Below the pieces are notes generated by a model, which saw only the letters and a list, made by a program, of their open reading frames with translations, was not told where the DNA came from and did not search any database. A program made the translations under genes and the position numbers. From VXPQ01 sp965232485 (GTDB lineage Bacteria > Bacteroidota > Rhodothermia > Rhodothermales > VXPQ01), in NCBI GenBank assembly GCA_965232485.1, contig OZ246975.1, positions 806,001 through 870,000 on the forward strand: 64,000 nucleotides of DNA. The letters are read 5' to 3'. Every line of letters begins with the position of its first letter. Position 1 is the stretch's first letter. Below, piece after piece: positions 27,703-37,729 of this stretch.

Positions 27703-30117
27703 TTAATTCCTCAGCGGTTTTTTCGTCTTTAACATGTGTGCAATGCGGTCTTGCGTTTTTTGCTCGCATATCAGCTCGATAAACACGCGGCGCTCCAGTT
27801 CAATGAGGTATTCCTCGTCCACCTCTTCGGCGCCGGTCAGGTCTCCTCCGGTCATTACGAAGGCAAGCCGCCCGGCAAGCCATGCATCGTATTCGGATAT
27901 AAACCGACCCTCGACGAACTGCCGCGCCATCACGTCCAGCGCCGCCCCGCCGGGCCGCCCCAACACCCGAATACGTTGCGGGACCGGCGGGCGATACCCT
28001 GCGGCGGAAAGGCGCAGCGCCTCCTCGCGGGCTACAAAAAGCCGCCGGTCCTCGTGCATGACGATCCGGGCATGCTGCGTCAGAAAACCCAATTGCCGCG
28101 CTTCCTCCGCGCTCGTCGAAACGCGGGACATCGCCACCGTTTCGAAAAATCGCTGAATCCAGGCCTGAATTTCGGACGGATGGCCGTTTGCCGCCCGACG
28201 GGACGCTTTCGCCGCCAGGCGCATCGTACCCGTTCCCGCCGGAATCAGCCCCACGCCCAGTTCCACAAGGCCTGCGTAACACTCCGCCGAAACCACCTGA
28301 TTCGGACACGCCATGAGCAACTCGCACCCGCCGCCCAGCGCCCGCCCATGGGCTGCTGCGACCACCGGCTTGCGCGCATGCCGCACGCGCTGGATCGTTT
28401 GCTGAAATACCTCGATCTGCCGATCCACCGCCTGTACGGCTCCCTGCTGCAAGGCGCCCGCCAGTTCCACGAGATTCGCCCCCACCGAGAAATTACGCCC
28501 CTCGTTTCCTATCACAAGCCCCTTGCGCGACGAATCTCCTTCAACATGGTCGACGGCGTACGCGATCGCTTCCATCACGCCCTGGCCCAGCGTATTCGCC
28601 TTCGAACGAAACTCCAGCAACGCCACCCCCTCGCCCATATCGAGCAGGCCCGCCTCGCTCGATTCCCACAAGGTCCGCCCCGCCTCCGACCGGATGGCGG
28701 CCAAGCCCACATAATCTTCCGGAGCGGGATCGGGCGCATGCCCCGCGCTTGCCGGAACATAGACCGCCCGCGCTCCCCCATCGGCCCGGTAAAACCCGCC
28801 CGCCCCCACTGCATCCGCCGCCCAGGCAGGCGTTTCCAGCCCCGCGGCGTCCATATCGTTCAGAACCCGCCTGGCGCCCAGCGCATCCCACAGCTCGAAC
28901 GGACCCAGTTCCCAGCCGAACCCCCAGCGCATGGCGCGGTCCACAGCTGCAGGCCGTTCCGAAATTTCAGGGATTCTTCGCGCAGCGTACGCCAGCAAAT
29001 CCAGCGTCGTACCCCGAAAGAAGGCGCCCGAACGCCCATCCGCTTCATACAACGCCCGCAAACGGTCCTCCACGGCGCGCAAACGGCTTATTCCCGGCAG
29101 GGCGGGCAATTGCACGGGCCGCGCAGAACCATACGTCAGGGACTCCGGGTCCACGGACTTGATTTCCCCGTCTTCTTTCGCATAAAACCCCGTCCGGGTC
29201 TTTTGCCCCAGCCGCCCCGCCTGCACCAATCGGGACAACAAGTCCGGCGGGCGAAAGGCCTCGCGGCTTTCGTCGTCCGGAACCGCCTCGTACAGATTGC
29301 GCGCCGCGGCCCACAATACATCAAGGCCCACCACGTCCGCCGTACGGAACGTGGCGGATCGGGGACGGCCAACCAGCGGACCCGTCAGGGCGTCGATCTC
29401 TTCGATCGCATAGCCCTGCTCCGTAAAGCCGCGAATCGCCTGCATCATGCCGTACACCCCGATGCGATTCCCTATGAAATAGGGCGTATCCCTGGCTATG
29501 ACAATGCTTTTTCCGAGGTGAATCCGTCCAAAATGCGCGATGCGAGCCAGCGCGTCCGGGTCCGTATCCGGGGCGGGAACCAGTTCCAGCAGCCGCAAAT
29601 AGCGCGGTGGATTGAAAAAATGGGCGCCGAGGAAATGGCGCCGAAACGCTTCGCTGTGTCCGGCGGCGATCCGGGCTACGGAAAGTCCGCTCGTATTGGT
29701 GGATACGATGGTCCCCGGCCGAATAACCGATTCGACCTGTTCGAGCAAGGCGCGCTTCGCGTCCAGTCGCTCCACCACCGCTTCGATCACCCATTCCGCT
29801 TCGGACAACCGGTCGAGGTGATCTTCGAAATTGCCGACCTCAATGCGACCGCGCGCCGCCTCGCTGAAAAACGGCGCAGGCCTGGCTTGCGCGGCGGCTT
29901 TCAGTCCCCGCTCGACAATAGCGTTGCGGGTCGCGCCTTTCTCGAACGCCACATCGAACAACAACACATGCAGCCCCGCATTGGCAAGGTGCGCGGCAAT
30001 TTGCGCGCCCATGACGCCGGCGCCCAGTACGGCGGCTTTGCGAAACGGGAGCCAGGCATGAGGCGGAGCGAATGCGTCCGAAACATGGTCGGGCGCTGCC
30101 GTCGAATGTGCGTGCAT
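27703..30117 (-). CDS. fadN: 3-hydroxyacyl-CoA dehydrogenase / enoyl-CoA hydratase (FadN-type)
   Basis: An 804-residue bifunctional beta-oxidation enzyme. The dehydrogenase comes first: the NAD-binding motif AVLGAGVMGAQIAAHLANAG is at residues 29-48, with the helical domain to about residue 430. The hydratase/isomerase domain is C-terminal, with HGRALGGGCELLMAC and GLVELGVGLIPAGTG carrying the likely catalytic glutamates. This order is that of Bacillus FadN and the reverse of E. coli FadB. It is followed 3 bp later by the thiolase. The protein is predicted to hydrate enoyl-CoA and oxidise the hydroxyacyl product in the cytoplasm. Confidence 0.93.
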   Translation of the reverse strand: MHAHSTAAPDHVSDAFAPPHAWLPFRKAAVLGAGVMGAQIAAHLANAGLHVLLFDVAFEKGATRNAIVERGLKAAAQARPAPFFSEAARGRIEVGNFEDHLDRLSEAEWVIEAVVERLDAKRALLEQVESVIRPGTIVSTNTSGLSVARIAAGHSEAFRRHFLGAHFFNPPRYLRLLELVPAPDTDPDALARIAHFGRIHLGKSIVIARDTPYFIGNRIGVYGMMQAIRGFTEQGYAIEEIDALTGPLVGRPRSATFRTADVVGLDVLWAAARNLYEAVPDDESREAFRPPDLLSRLVQAGRLGQKTRTGFYAKEDGEIKSVDPESLTYGSARPVQLPALPGISRLRAVEDRLRALYEADGRSGAFFRGTTLDLLAYAARRIPEISERPAAVDRAMRWGFGWELGPFELWDALGARRVLNDMDAAGLETPAWAADAVGAGGFYRADGGARAVYVPASAGHAPDPAPEDYVGLAAIRSEAGRTLWESSEAGLLDMGEGVALLEFRSKANTLGQGVMEAIAYAVDHVEGDSSRKGLVIGNEGRNFSVGANLVELAGALQQGAVQAVDRQIEVFQQTIQRVRHARKPVVAAAHGRALGGGCELLMACPNQVVSAECYAGLVELGVGLIPAGTGTMRLAAKASRRAANGHPSEIQAWIQRFFETVAMSRVSTSAEEARQLGFLTQHARIVMHEDRRLFVAREEALRLSAAGYRPPVPQRIRVLGRPGGAALDVMARQFVEGRFISEYDAWLAGRLAFVMTGGDLTGAEEVDEEYLIELERRVFIELICEQKTQDRIAHMLKTKKPLRN

Positions 30118-30193
30118 AATATGAAAATATGAACAGGGTCTTGAAAATTCCGTACGGACGACGCCGTAACGAACAGCGAACGGCGGCGGCGTT

Positions 30194-32110
30194 CTACTTG
30201 CGTTCCTCCACTACCACGACTTCGGCGGGCAGATCCCCTTCGCCGTACATCTCCCCGATTTCTTCCGCAAATCGTTCTTCGACCTGCCGTCGGCGCACCT
30301 TCAGCGTGGGCGTAAGCAAACCGTTTTCCGTCGTGAGCGAAGCAATCGCTATGCGAAACCGTTTAATGCTCGACCATGGCTCCATGCCTGCATTGGCCTC
30401 CCGCACCAGCTCGCGCAGATGCGCTTGCACGGCGGGCAAGGCGACCAGCGCTTCGGCGGACAACCCTTCCTCTGCGCCGCAAGTCCGGGCGTAATCCTTC
30501 AGATTCTCCAGATCTGGAAACACGAGCGCCGCGCAATACTGGCGGCCGCTGCCCAACGCCATGGCCTCTTCGATCGCCGGATGCGCCCGCAACCGGTTCT
30601 CGATGGGCTGGGGCGCCACATATTTTCCCGTGGAGAGCTTGAAAAGCGATTTCTTTCGGTCCGTGATCCGCAAATAGCCCGGCGGCGAAAACAACCCGAT
30701 ATCGCCGGTATGCAACCACCCCTCTTCATCGATGACCTCTTTCGTCAAGGCCTCGTTCTTGTAGTATCCCTGCATCACGTACGGCCCACGCGTCAAAATC
30801 TCTCCATCCTCCGCAATCTTCACCTCGGCTCCCGGAATCAATTCCCCCACCGTACCGGGCTGAACGCGCCCTTTTCGGTTAAAGGAGATCACGGGGCTCG
30901 TTTCCGTAAGGCCGTATCCTTCCAGCACCGTAATGTTCGCCGCCGCAAACAAATTGGTCAGGCGCGCGCCCAGCGCCGCGCCGCCCGAAATAAGAAAATG
31001 CACGCGGCCGCCCAGCGCCTTGCGCCATTTTTCGAAGAGAAGGCGATCCGCCGCCTTGAGCGATAACGCCTGGAGTCCGCTCGGCGGCGACAATACGTTG
31101 TACCGTTCGCCCTTGGACAACGCCCAGGAAGCGATGGCCTTTTGCAGGCCGCGCATGCCGGCAATCCGCGTCAGCACGGCGGCGTACACTTTCTCCAGCA
31201 CCCGCGGCACCGTGGCGAATATGGTGGGCCGCACCTCGGCGATGTGCTGCATGAGGAATTCCTGCGTCGTGAAATACACGGACGACCCATGATAGATAAA
31301 GCCGTACTGGAGCATCCTCGCGAAAATATGGGTCAGAGGCAAAAACGAAACGATCTGCTCGCCCTCCTCGCCTGCGCGATAGCCCGGCATCCCGGAAAAA
31401 GACGTAAGCGCATTCGCGCTGATATTTTCATGCGTCAGTACGACGCCCTTGGGCTGCCCCGTCGTGCCGCTCGTATACAGAATAGTAGCCAAATCCTGCG
31501 GCCCCACCCGCTCGCGCAACGCAGCAACGGCGTCGGCGTCTTCCTCCATCCGGCGACGCCCGAAATCCCGAACCGCATCCAGCGTGAAGGCTTCCACGCC
31601 TTCCGGAAGCGACGCCGCATCCAGCGTCTCCCCGTCCGCCGCGATCACCGCCGAAACCGCAGGGCATTCGGGCAATATATCCTGGATGGCTTGCAGGTGT
31701 CGTCCGCTGGAAACCGCCACGACCTTCGCCCCCGAATGGGCGAGCACATACCGAATCTGGTCTGGCCCATGCGCCAGATACATGGGTACGTCAATGACGC
31801 CGGCCAGCAAGCAACCCATGTCCGCCACGCAGAACGACACATCGCTTTCCATATAAAGCGCAAGACGGTCCCCGTGCGCCAATCCGAGATCGGCGAGTCC
31901 CAGCGCCACTTCCTCGGCATGGCGCCGAAACGCGCTCAGGGAAAAGGACCGCCAGCCGCCCGCTCCGTCCGGCTCGTTAAACGCACGGCGGTTCACATAC
32001 CGCTCCGACGCTTCGTACAGCAAGTCTGGCAGGGTCTTTCCCAGGGTGAGCGCTCCGCTGCCCGGCGGCGCGGCAAGCGTCTTTTCCGATTCCGATATGG
32101 CGTCCGACAT
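30194..32110 (-). CDS. fadD: Long-chain acyl-CoA synthetase (AMP-forming)
   Basis: A 638-residue adenylate-forming enzyme of the FAA1/COG1022 group that activates fatty acids to acyl-CoA using ATP. Motifs are the P-loop-like ILYTSGTTGQPKGVVLTHEN, the acyl-adenylate motif LEGYGLTETSPVISFN, and GWLHTGDIGLFSPPGYLRI with the hinge DRKKSLFKLSTGKYVAPQPIE. It is the first gene of the four-gene fad cluster, separated from the dehydrogenase/hydratase gene by 76 bp. Upstream is a 190-bp gap to the DUF4097 gene that holds no gene I can support. Confidence 0.93.
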   Translation of the reverse strand: MSDAISESEKTLAAPPGSGALTLGKTLPDLLYEASERYVNRRAFNEPDGAGGWRSFSLSAFRRHAEEVALGLADLGLAHGDRLALYMESDVSFCVADMGCLLAGVIDVPMYLAHGPDQIRYVLAHSGAKVVAVSSGRHLQAIQDILPECPAVSAVIAADGETLDAASLPEGVEAFTLDAVRDFGRRRMEEDADAVAALRERVGPQDLATILYTSGTTGQPKGVVLTHENISANALTSFSGMPGYRAGEEGEQIVSFLPLTHIFARMLQYGFIYHGSSVYFTTQEFLMQHIAEVRPTIFATVPRVLEKVYAAVLTRIAGMRGLQKAIASWALSKGERYNVLSPPSGLQALSLKAADRLLFEKWRKALGGRVHFLISGGAALGARLTNLFAAANITVLEGYGLTETSPVISFNRKGRVQPGTVGELIPGAEVKIAEDGEILTRGPYVMQGYYKNEALTKEVIDEEGWLHTGDIGLFSPPGYLRITDRKKSLFKLSTGKYVAPQPIENRLRAHPAIEEAMALGSGRQYCAALVFPDLENLKDYARTCGAEEGLSAEALVALPAVQAHLRELVREANAGMEPWSSIKRFRIAIASLTTENGLLTPTLKVRRRQVEERFAEEIGEMYGEGDLPAEVVVVEERK

Positions 32111-32300
32111 GCCTGTTTCTCATTCTGAACGAAAAAAGCGCAACGCAAGCGCACTACGTCTTCCGAAAGAAAAGAAAAATCGCAACGGAATAAAAGCCCG
32201 ATCCGAATACGTCGCGCAGGAAAAACAAACAGGGCCGCCCGCATCTTCGGACGGCCCCCGGATACTCTGCTGGCCCCGCTGCGACAAATTTCGTCGGGCG

Positions 32301-33230
32301 CTACTGCTTGCGCAAGGCCACATTGCCCACGGCGGCGTACATGCGCAAGTCCGGGCCGCCGCCATTAATACTGCCTGCAAAGGTTTTTCGGGTCCACCTG
32401 CCTTCCACGCCCAGCGGATAGTCCGTACTCGCCGACCCTGCGGCGCACTCTGCATCGACGTCCACGCCTACGCTGCCCGCCACATACACCATGACGCTTC
32501 CGGCCCCCGTACTAAGATGAGACGCTCCGTCCGGCTGGTCGGTAATATACACTTCAATGTTGCCCGCGCCCACCTTGACCGTGGCTTCGCCGCGCGTGGA
32601 TCGAATAACCACATTGCCTGCGCCCGCATACGCCTCCACTTTCTCGCCTGCACTTTCGATGGCGATATTGCCAGAACCCGAAACCACCTCGACCGATCCG
32701 CTCACTTCGCCGATTTCAATGTTGCCTGCCCCGGTCAGGCCGGAAATGTTTCCGGAAAAAGACCCCAGTTCCACATTGCCTGCGCCCGTCCTGAATTCGA
32801 CGTTGTAGTTCTCGGGGATCCTTGCCCGGACCCGCACTCTGAGCCGATCGACGGAGCGAATGCGGTTCCAGAACGTATCCTCCTGGTCAAAGCGCGACTC
32901 CACGTAGACGCCCCCGTCCCGTTCCTCGATTTGCAGTTCGTGCCGTTCGAAAATGCGCTCGGCCTTTTCGCGGGAATCAGTCGTCACCTTCCGCTCTACC
33001 TCGATAAGCACCTCCCGGCCAGGTCCGGGCAATATCTCCACTCGACCCTGATCTATGTCCAGCTCCAGGGTGCCGCCGGGACGAACCTTGTAGGAACGCT
33101 TGACCGTATCCTTGATATCGACCAGGTCGGCGTCGCCTGCATGGAAGTTCGCCGTAACCAGCAGCGCGGCGGCAAGGAGGGACCACGTTCGGACGTATTG
33201 CGGGAGGCGGTTCGGCATAGCGGCGACCAT
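32301..33230 (-). CDS. DUF4097-type exported adhesin-like repeat protein
   Basis: About 309 residues from the ATG at 33230 (an ATG at 33218 is also possible). A signal peptide (WSLLAAALLVTANFHAG) is followed by an N-terminal region (SYKVRPGGTLELDIDQGRVEI) and then many copies of a turn motif GAGN-E at intervals of about 20 residues. Examples are RTGAGNVELG, LTGAGNIEIG, VSGSGNIAIE, AYAGAGNVVI and VGAGNIEVY. This is the DUF4097 beta-solenoid pattern. The function of the family is unknown; the protein is probably periplasmic. It lies downstream of rpoC on the same strand. Confidence 0.8.
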   Translation of the reverse strand: MVAAMPNRLPQYVRTWSLLAAALLVTANFHAGDADLVDIKDTVKRSYKVRPGGTLELDIDQGRVEILPGPGREVLIEVERKVTTDSREKAERIFERHELQIEERDGGVYVESRFDQEDTFWNRIRSVDRLRVRVRARIPENYNVEFRTGAGNVELGSFSGNISGLTGAGNIEIGEVSGSVEVVSGSGNIAIESAGEKVEAYAGAGNVVIRSTRGEATVKVGAGNIEVYITDQPDGASHLSTGAGSVMVYVAGSVGVDVDAECAAGSASTDYPLGVEGRWTRKTFAGSINGGGPDLRMYAAVGNVALRKQ

Positions 33231-33352
33231 GTCGTTCTGGCAAAGCAATTTTTGGGGGATTACTCCGCAATACGGAAAATTTCTTCCATAGTTGCGGAAA
33301 CACTGCAAAAATTTACGGCCCCTGCACGCCAGCGCGCCCTTCGCAGCCTCTG

Positions 33353-33367
33353 TTAATCAGAGCTTCC
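33353..33367. repeat. Dispersed 15-bp motif, copy 1
   Basis: TTAATCAGAGCTTCC lies directly after the rpoC stop codon and overlaps a small CTCTG/CAGAG hairpin (33348-33362). The same motif recurs at 55185 and 56282 with one variable base. Confidence 0.5.
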
Positions 33368-36300
33368 TTATAGCTTGACTTCCTCGGCCCTTGCATCCGG
33401 CGCGTCGGACGTCGCCGCAACCGAATCGCCATCCCCGCCGATGGCGGCTTGCAATTCGGCCAGTTCGGTCTTCGAGCCGACAACCAGGTCCCGGAAACGC
33501 CGCTGCCCGGTTCCCGCCGGAATCGGATGACCCACGATCACATTTTCCTTGAGTCCGTACAGCGGATCCACCTGCGCCTTGATCGCCGCATTGGTAAGCA
33601 CCTTGGTCGTTTCCTGGAACGAAGCCGCCGACACGAACGAATCGGTCGAGAGCGCGGCCTGCGTGATGCCCAGAAGAATCGGCTGCGCCACGGCGGGCTG
33701 GGTTTCGCGCACCTCCACCTGCTTGAGGTCTTGTCGCTTCATCGCCGAATTCACCTCGCGCATTTTCCTTCGACTCACGATAGCGCCCACCGAGAAATCG
33801 GAATCGCCCGGATCGGCGACCACAAACCGGTCGTAGAGACGGTCGTTGAGTTCCTCCATGGCGAACCGGTCTACCGTATAGTCTTCCAGCAAGGTCGTAT
33901 CCCCCGGATCCGCTACGCGCACCTTCTGCATCATCTGGCGAACGATCACTTCAATATGCTTGTCGTTGATCGTCACGCCCTGCATGCGGTACACTTCCTG
34001 AATCTCGTTCACGAGATACTCCTGCACGGCGCGCGGCCCCTTGATGGACAAAATATCCTGCGGGGATACCTGCCCGTCCGAGAGCTGGCCGCCTGCGCGT
34101 ATAAAGTCGTGTTCGTGGACAAGGATATGCCTCGAAAGCGGCACCAGGTACGTCCGGCTTTCCGAACCGTCGCGGGAAGTAACCACAATTTCCTGCGCGC
34201 CCCGGCGCCGTCCGCCGAAACGAACCACGCCATCGATCTCGGAAACAACCGCCGGATCGGCGGGCATCCGGGCCTCGAACAATTCGGTCACGCGGGGAAG
34301 GCCGCCCGTGATATCGCCTGTCTTGGCGGACTGGCGCGGAATTTTCACCATCACCTGGCCTGCCTGAATCTCTTCTCCCTCGTCCACCTGGATGCGCGCC
34401 CGCACCGGAAGCGTATACTCGCGGTCCTTTTCTTTCGCTCGTTTTACAATGAGGGCCGGCGTCAGCGAACGTTCGCGGCTTTCGGTAATGACTTTCTCCT
34501 TGTGTCCCGTCTGCTCGTCGGATTCCTCGCGATAGGTAGTGCCTTCGACAATGTCCTTGAAGGAAATCTTCCCGGAGACTTCCGACAGAATCACGCTGTT
34601 GTAAGGATCCCAACTGGCCAGCACGCTCCCCTTTTCGACAATCTCTCCGTCCGCAACCAGCATTTCGGCGCCGTACGGAATGACATACGAAATCAGGTGT
34701 CGCCCGGCGTCTTCCGGATCGACAATCGTCACCTCGCCCTGGCGCGTGAGCACCACATCTTTCCCCTCGTCGTCGTTCAGCGTAACGGTGCGCAGGTTTT
34801 CGTACACCGCCTTGCCCGCAAATTTCGTCTGGAGCGTACTTTCGGCGGAAATCAGACTGGCCGTGCCGCCGATATGGAACGTCCGGAGCGTAAGCTGCGT
34901 GCCCGGCTCTCCAATGGACTGCGCGGCCACTACGCCCACCGCTTCGCCGGTTTCCACAAGGTGTCCGGTGGCGAGATTCCGCCCGTAGCACAAGGCGCAC
35001 ACGCCGCGGCGCGACTCGCAGGTGAGGGCCGAACGTATTTCGACTTCCTCAATGGATGTTTCGGAAATCTGCCGCGCCCGTTGCTCGTCGATCATTTCAT
35101 TGGCGGCGATAATCATCTCGCCGGAAAGCGGATCGGACACATCGTGCATGCAAACGCGCCCCACGATCCGATCGGCCAACGGCTCGACAATCTCCTCATT
35201 GTCCTTCAACGCCGATATCCGGATGCCGCGCAGCGTGCCGCAATCCTGCTGCACGATCGTCACATCCTGTGCAACATCCACCAGGCGGCGCGTCAAATAA
35301 CCGGCGTCGGCGGTCTTCAGGGCCGTGTCGGCAAGCCCTTTGCGCGCGCCGTGCGTCGAAATAAAATATTCGAGCACGGAAAGGCCTTCCTTGAAATTCG
35401 AAATAATCGGGTTCTCAATGATTTCTCCCACCGAACCCACAAGGCTCTTCTGCGGCTTGGCCATCAGGCCGCGCATGCCCCCAAGCTGGCGAATCTGCTC
35501 CTTGGACCCGCGAGCGCCCGAGTCCGCCATCATATAAATGGCGTTGAAGCCGCCCTTGTCGTTCCGAAGCGTTTCGAAAAGCGTTTCGGAAACCCGGTTG
35601 TTCGTCTTTGTCCAGATATCGATTACCTGATTGTAACGCTCGCTTTCGAACATGAAGCCCATCTCGTAATTGCCGCGTACGCGGTCTACCTCCGCTTGCG
35701 CATCCGAAATGATCTTCTCCTTCACGTCCGGCACGATGATGTCGGCCAGCGAGAAGGTAAGCCCCGCCGTGGTGGCCTGTTCAAAGCCCAACCGCTTGAT
35801 GTCGTCGAGAAAACGGGACGCTTTCTGGAATCCGCTGGCCTTGAGTACGCGCCCGATGATCGGACGCAGATTGCGCTTCGTAAGGACGGCGTTGATGAAA
35901 CCGACCTCATCCGGAATCACCTCGTTGAAAAGTACGCGGCCTACGGTCGTTTCCTCAATCTTGCCCGGAGCGACGCGCACGTGAATATGGGCATGCAAAT
36001 CGACCTGCTCCTGGTCGTACGCCTGGCGGACTTCCGTAAGACTCGCGAAGCGCATGCCGTCCCCTTGCCGGCCCGACCGCATTTTCGTGAGATAGTACAG
36101 GCCAAGCACCATGTCTTGCGTCGGCACCGCAACCGGGCCGCCGTGCGCCGGACTCAAAATATTATGGCTCGACAGCATGAGCACCCACGCTTCCAGACAA
36201 GCGTCATGGCTCAGGGGCGCATGCACCGCCATCTGATCCCCGTCGAAATCGGCGTTAAAGGCCGTACACACCAACGGATGCAACCGGATGGCCTTGCCCT

Positions 36301-37669
36301 CGATCAGGATGGGCTGGAACGCCTGGATGCCCAGGCGATGCAGCGTGGGGGCCCGGTTCAGCAGCACGGGACGTCCTTCGATAACCTTCTCAAGAATATC
36401 CCATACGTCCGCCGTGCGCCGGTCCACCACCTTTTTGGCGCTCTTGACTGTCTTGACGATGCCCCGCTCAATGAGTTTGCGAATCACGAAGGGCTTGAAC
36501 AATTCGACAGCCATCTCCTTCGGCAAACCGCACTGATGTATGTCGAGTTCGGGGCCCACGACAATCACCGAACGGCCCGAATAATCCACGCGCTTTCCGA
36601 GCAGGTTCTGACGGAACCGCCCCTGCTTGCCCTTGAGCATGTCGCTCAATGATTTCAGGGCCCGGTTCGAATCGCTGCGCACGGCGTTGGCCTTGCGGCT
36701 GTTGTCGAACAACGAGTCGACCGCTTCCTGAAGCATGCGCTTCTCGTTCCGCAAAATGACCTCAGGCGCCTTGATGTCGATCAGTCGCTTGAGGCGGTTA
36801 TTGCGAATGATGACGCGCCGGTACAAATCATTCAGGTCCGACGTAGCAAAGCGCCCGCCCTCCAGCGGAACGAGGGGGCGCAATTCCGGCGGAATAACCG
36901 GAATCACCCGCATAACCATCCATTCGGGCCGGTTTTCGAGGCGCGTGTTGGCGTCGCGGAATCCTTCCACGACGGCCAGGCGCTTCAGGGCGTCGGCCTT
37001 GCGGGCCTGGCTCGTTTCCGTCTTGATCTTGTGACGCAACTGCTTCGACAAGGACGGCAAATCCAGGCGGCGCAAGATCGTCTCTACCGCTTCGCCCCCG
37101 ATGCGGGCAATGAACTTGTTCGGGTCGTCGTCGGCAAGCCGATGGTTGTCGTCCCGTATCTGGTACAGAATGTTGAAATATTCGTCTTCGTTCAGAAGCT
37201 GATTTTCCTCGACGCCATGCTCTGCCGCGCTCCCCGCCTGGATAACGACATAGTTCTCATAGTAGATAATCTTCTCAAGGTCCTTCGACTTGAGTCCAAC
37301 GAGGTGGCCGATCTTGTTCGGCAACGTCTTGAAATACCAGATATGCACTACGGGTACGCTGAGGGTAATATGCCCCATGCGTTCGCGGCGCACCTTTTTC
37401 TGCGTGACCTCTACCCCGCAACGATCACAGATGATGCCCTTGTAGCGAATGCGCTTGTACTTGCCGCAATGACATTCCCAGTCCTTGACGGGTCCGAATA
37501 TTTTTTCGCAAAAAAGACCGTCTTTCTCCGGCTTGAACGACCGGTAGTTTATGGTCTCGGGCTTGAGCACTTCGCCATGAGACCGCTCCAGCACGCTTTC
37601 CGGGCTGGACAAACTGACGGTGATTTTGCTGAACTGCTTCTTGATCTGCTGCGTCTTTCCGTAGGGCAT
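33368..37669 (-). CDS. rpoC: RNA polymerase beta' subunit
   Basis: The catalytic beta' subunit of RNA polymerase, 1433 residues from the ATG at 37669 (MPYGKTQQIKKQFSKI). Five in-frame residues lie upstream with no support. The first zinc-binding site is in CHCGKYKRIRYKGIICDRCG, the catalytic magnesium motif NADFDGDQMA is at residues 472-481, and the second zinc site includes CESRRGVCALCYGRNLA. The bridge helix and trigger loop regions are intact. It ends in an acidic, Ala-rich tail. It follows rpoB by 60 bp in the conserved order. Confidence 0.98.
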   Translation of the reverse strand: MPYGKTQQIKKQFSKITVSLSSPESVLERSHGEVLKPETINYRSFKPEKDGLFCEKIFGPVKDWECHCGKYKRIRYKGIICDRCGVEVTQKKVRRERMGHITLSVPVVHIWYFKTLPNKIGHLVGLKSKDLEKIIYYENYVVIQAGSAAEHGVEENQLLNEDEYFNILYQIRDDNHRLADDDPNKFIARIGGEAVETILRRLDLPSLSKQLRHKIKTETSQARKADALKRLAVVEGFRDANTRLENRPEWMVMRVIPVIPPELRPLVPLEGGRFATSDLNDLYRRVIIRNNRLKRLIDIKAPEVILRNEKRMLQEAVDSLFDNSRKANAVRSDSNRALKSLSDMLKGKQGRFRQNLLGKRVDYSGRSVIVVGPELDIHQCGLPKEMAVELFKPFVIRKLIERGIVKTVKSAKKVVDRRTADVWDILEKVIEGRPVLLNRAPTLHRLGIQAFQPILIEGKAIRLHPLVCTAFNADFDGDQMAVHAPLSHDACLEAWVLMLSSHNILSPAHGGPVAVPTQDMVLGLYYLTKMRSGRQGDGMRFASLTEVRQAYDQEQVDLHAHIHVRVAPGKIEETTVGRVLFNEVIPDEVGFINAVLTKRNLRPIIGRVLKASGFQKASRFLDDIKRLGFEQATTAGLTFSLADIIVPDVKEKIISDAQAEVDRVRGNYEMGFMFESERYNQVIDIWTKTNNRVSETLFETLRNDKGGFNAIYMMADSGARGSKEQIRQLGGMRGLMAKPQKSLVGSVGEIIENPIISNFKEGLSVLEYFISTHGARKGLADTALKTADAGYLTRRLVDVAQDVTIVQQDCGTLRGIRISALKDNEEIVEPLADRIVGRVCMHDVSDPLSGEMIIAANEMIDEQRARQISETSIEEVEIRSALTCESRRGVCALCYGRNLATGHLVETGEAVGVVAAQSIGEPGTQLTLRTFHIGGTASLISAESTLQTKFAGKAVYENLRTVTLNDDEGKDVVLTRQGEVTIVDPEDAGRHLISYVIPYGAEMLVADGEIVEKGSVLASWDPYNSVILSEVSGKISFKDIVEGTTYREESDEQTGHKEKVITESRERSLTPALIVKRAKEKDREYTLPVRARIQVDEGEEIQAGQVMVKIPRQSAKTGDITGGLPRVTELFEARMPADPAVVSEIDGVVRFGGRRRGAQEIVVTSRDGSESRTYLVPLSRHILVHEHDFIRAGGQLSDGQVSPQDILSIKGPRAVQEYLVNEIQEVYRMQGVTINDKHIEVIVRQMMQKVRVADPGDTTLLEDYTVDRFAMEELNDRLYDRFVVADPGDSDFSVGAIVSRRKMREVNSAMKRQDLKQVEVRETQPAVAQPILLGITQAALSTDSFVSAASFQETTKVLTNAAIKAQVDPLYGLKENVIVGHPIPAGTGQRRFRDLVVGSKTELAELQAAIGGDGDSVAATSDAPDARAEEVKL

Positions 37670-37729
37670 GGGGCTCTTTCGCAATTCTGAATCCTGGAAC
37701 GATTCCGTACAAGGCGCCTTGCAGCGCGG

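Noticed and set aside
27736..30132. 798-codon plus-strand frame opposite fadN
   Set aside because: It is a shadow of the beta-oxidation gene and has no domain.
33449..36652. 1067-codon open frame opposite rpoC
   Set aside because: It is the antisense shadow of rpoC. High GC with strong third-position bias keeps the complementary frame open, and the translation has no recognisable domain.
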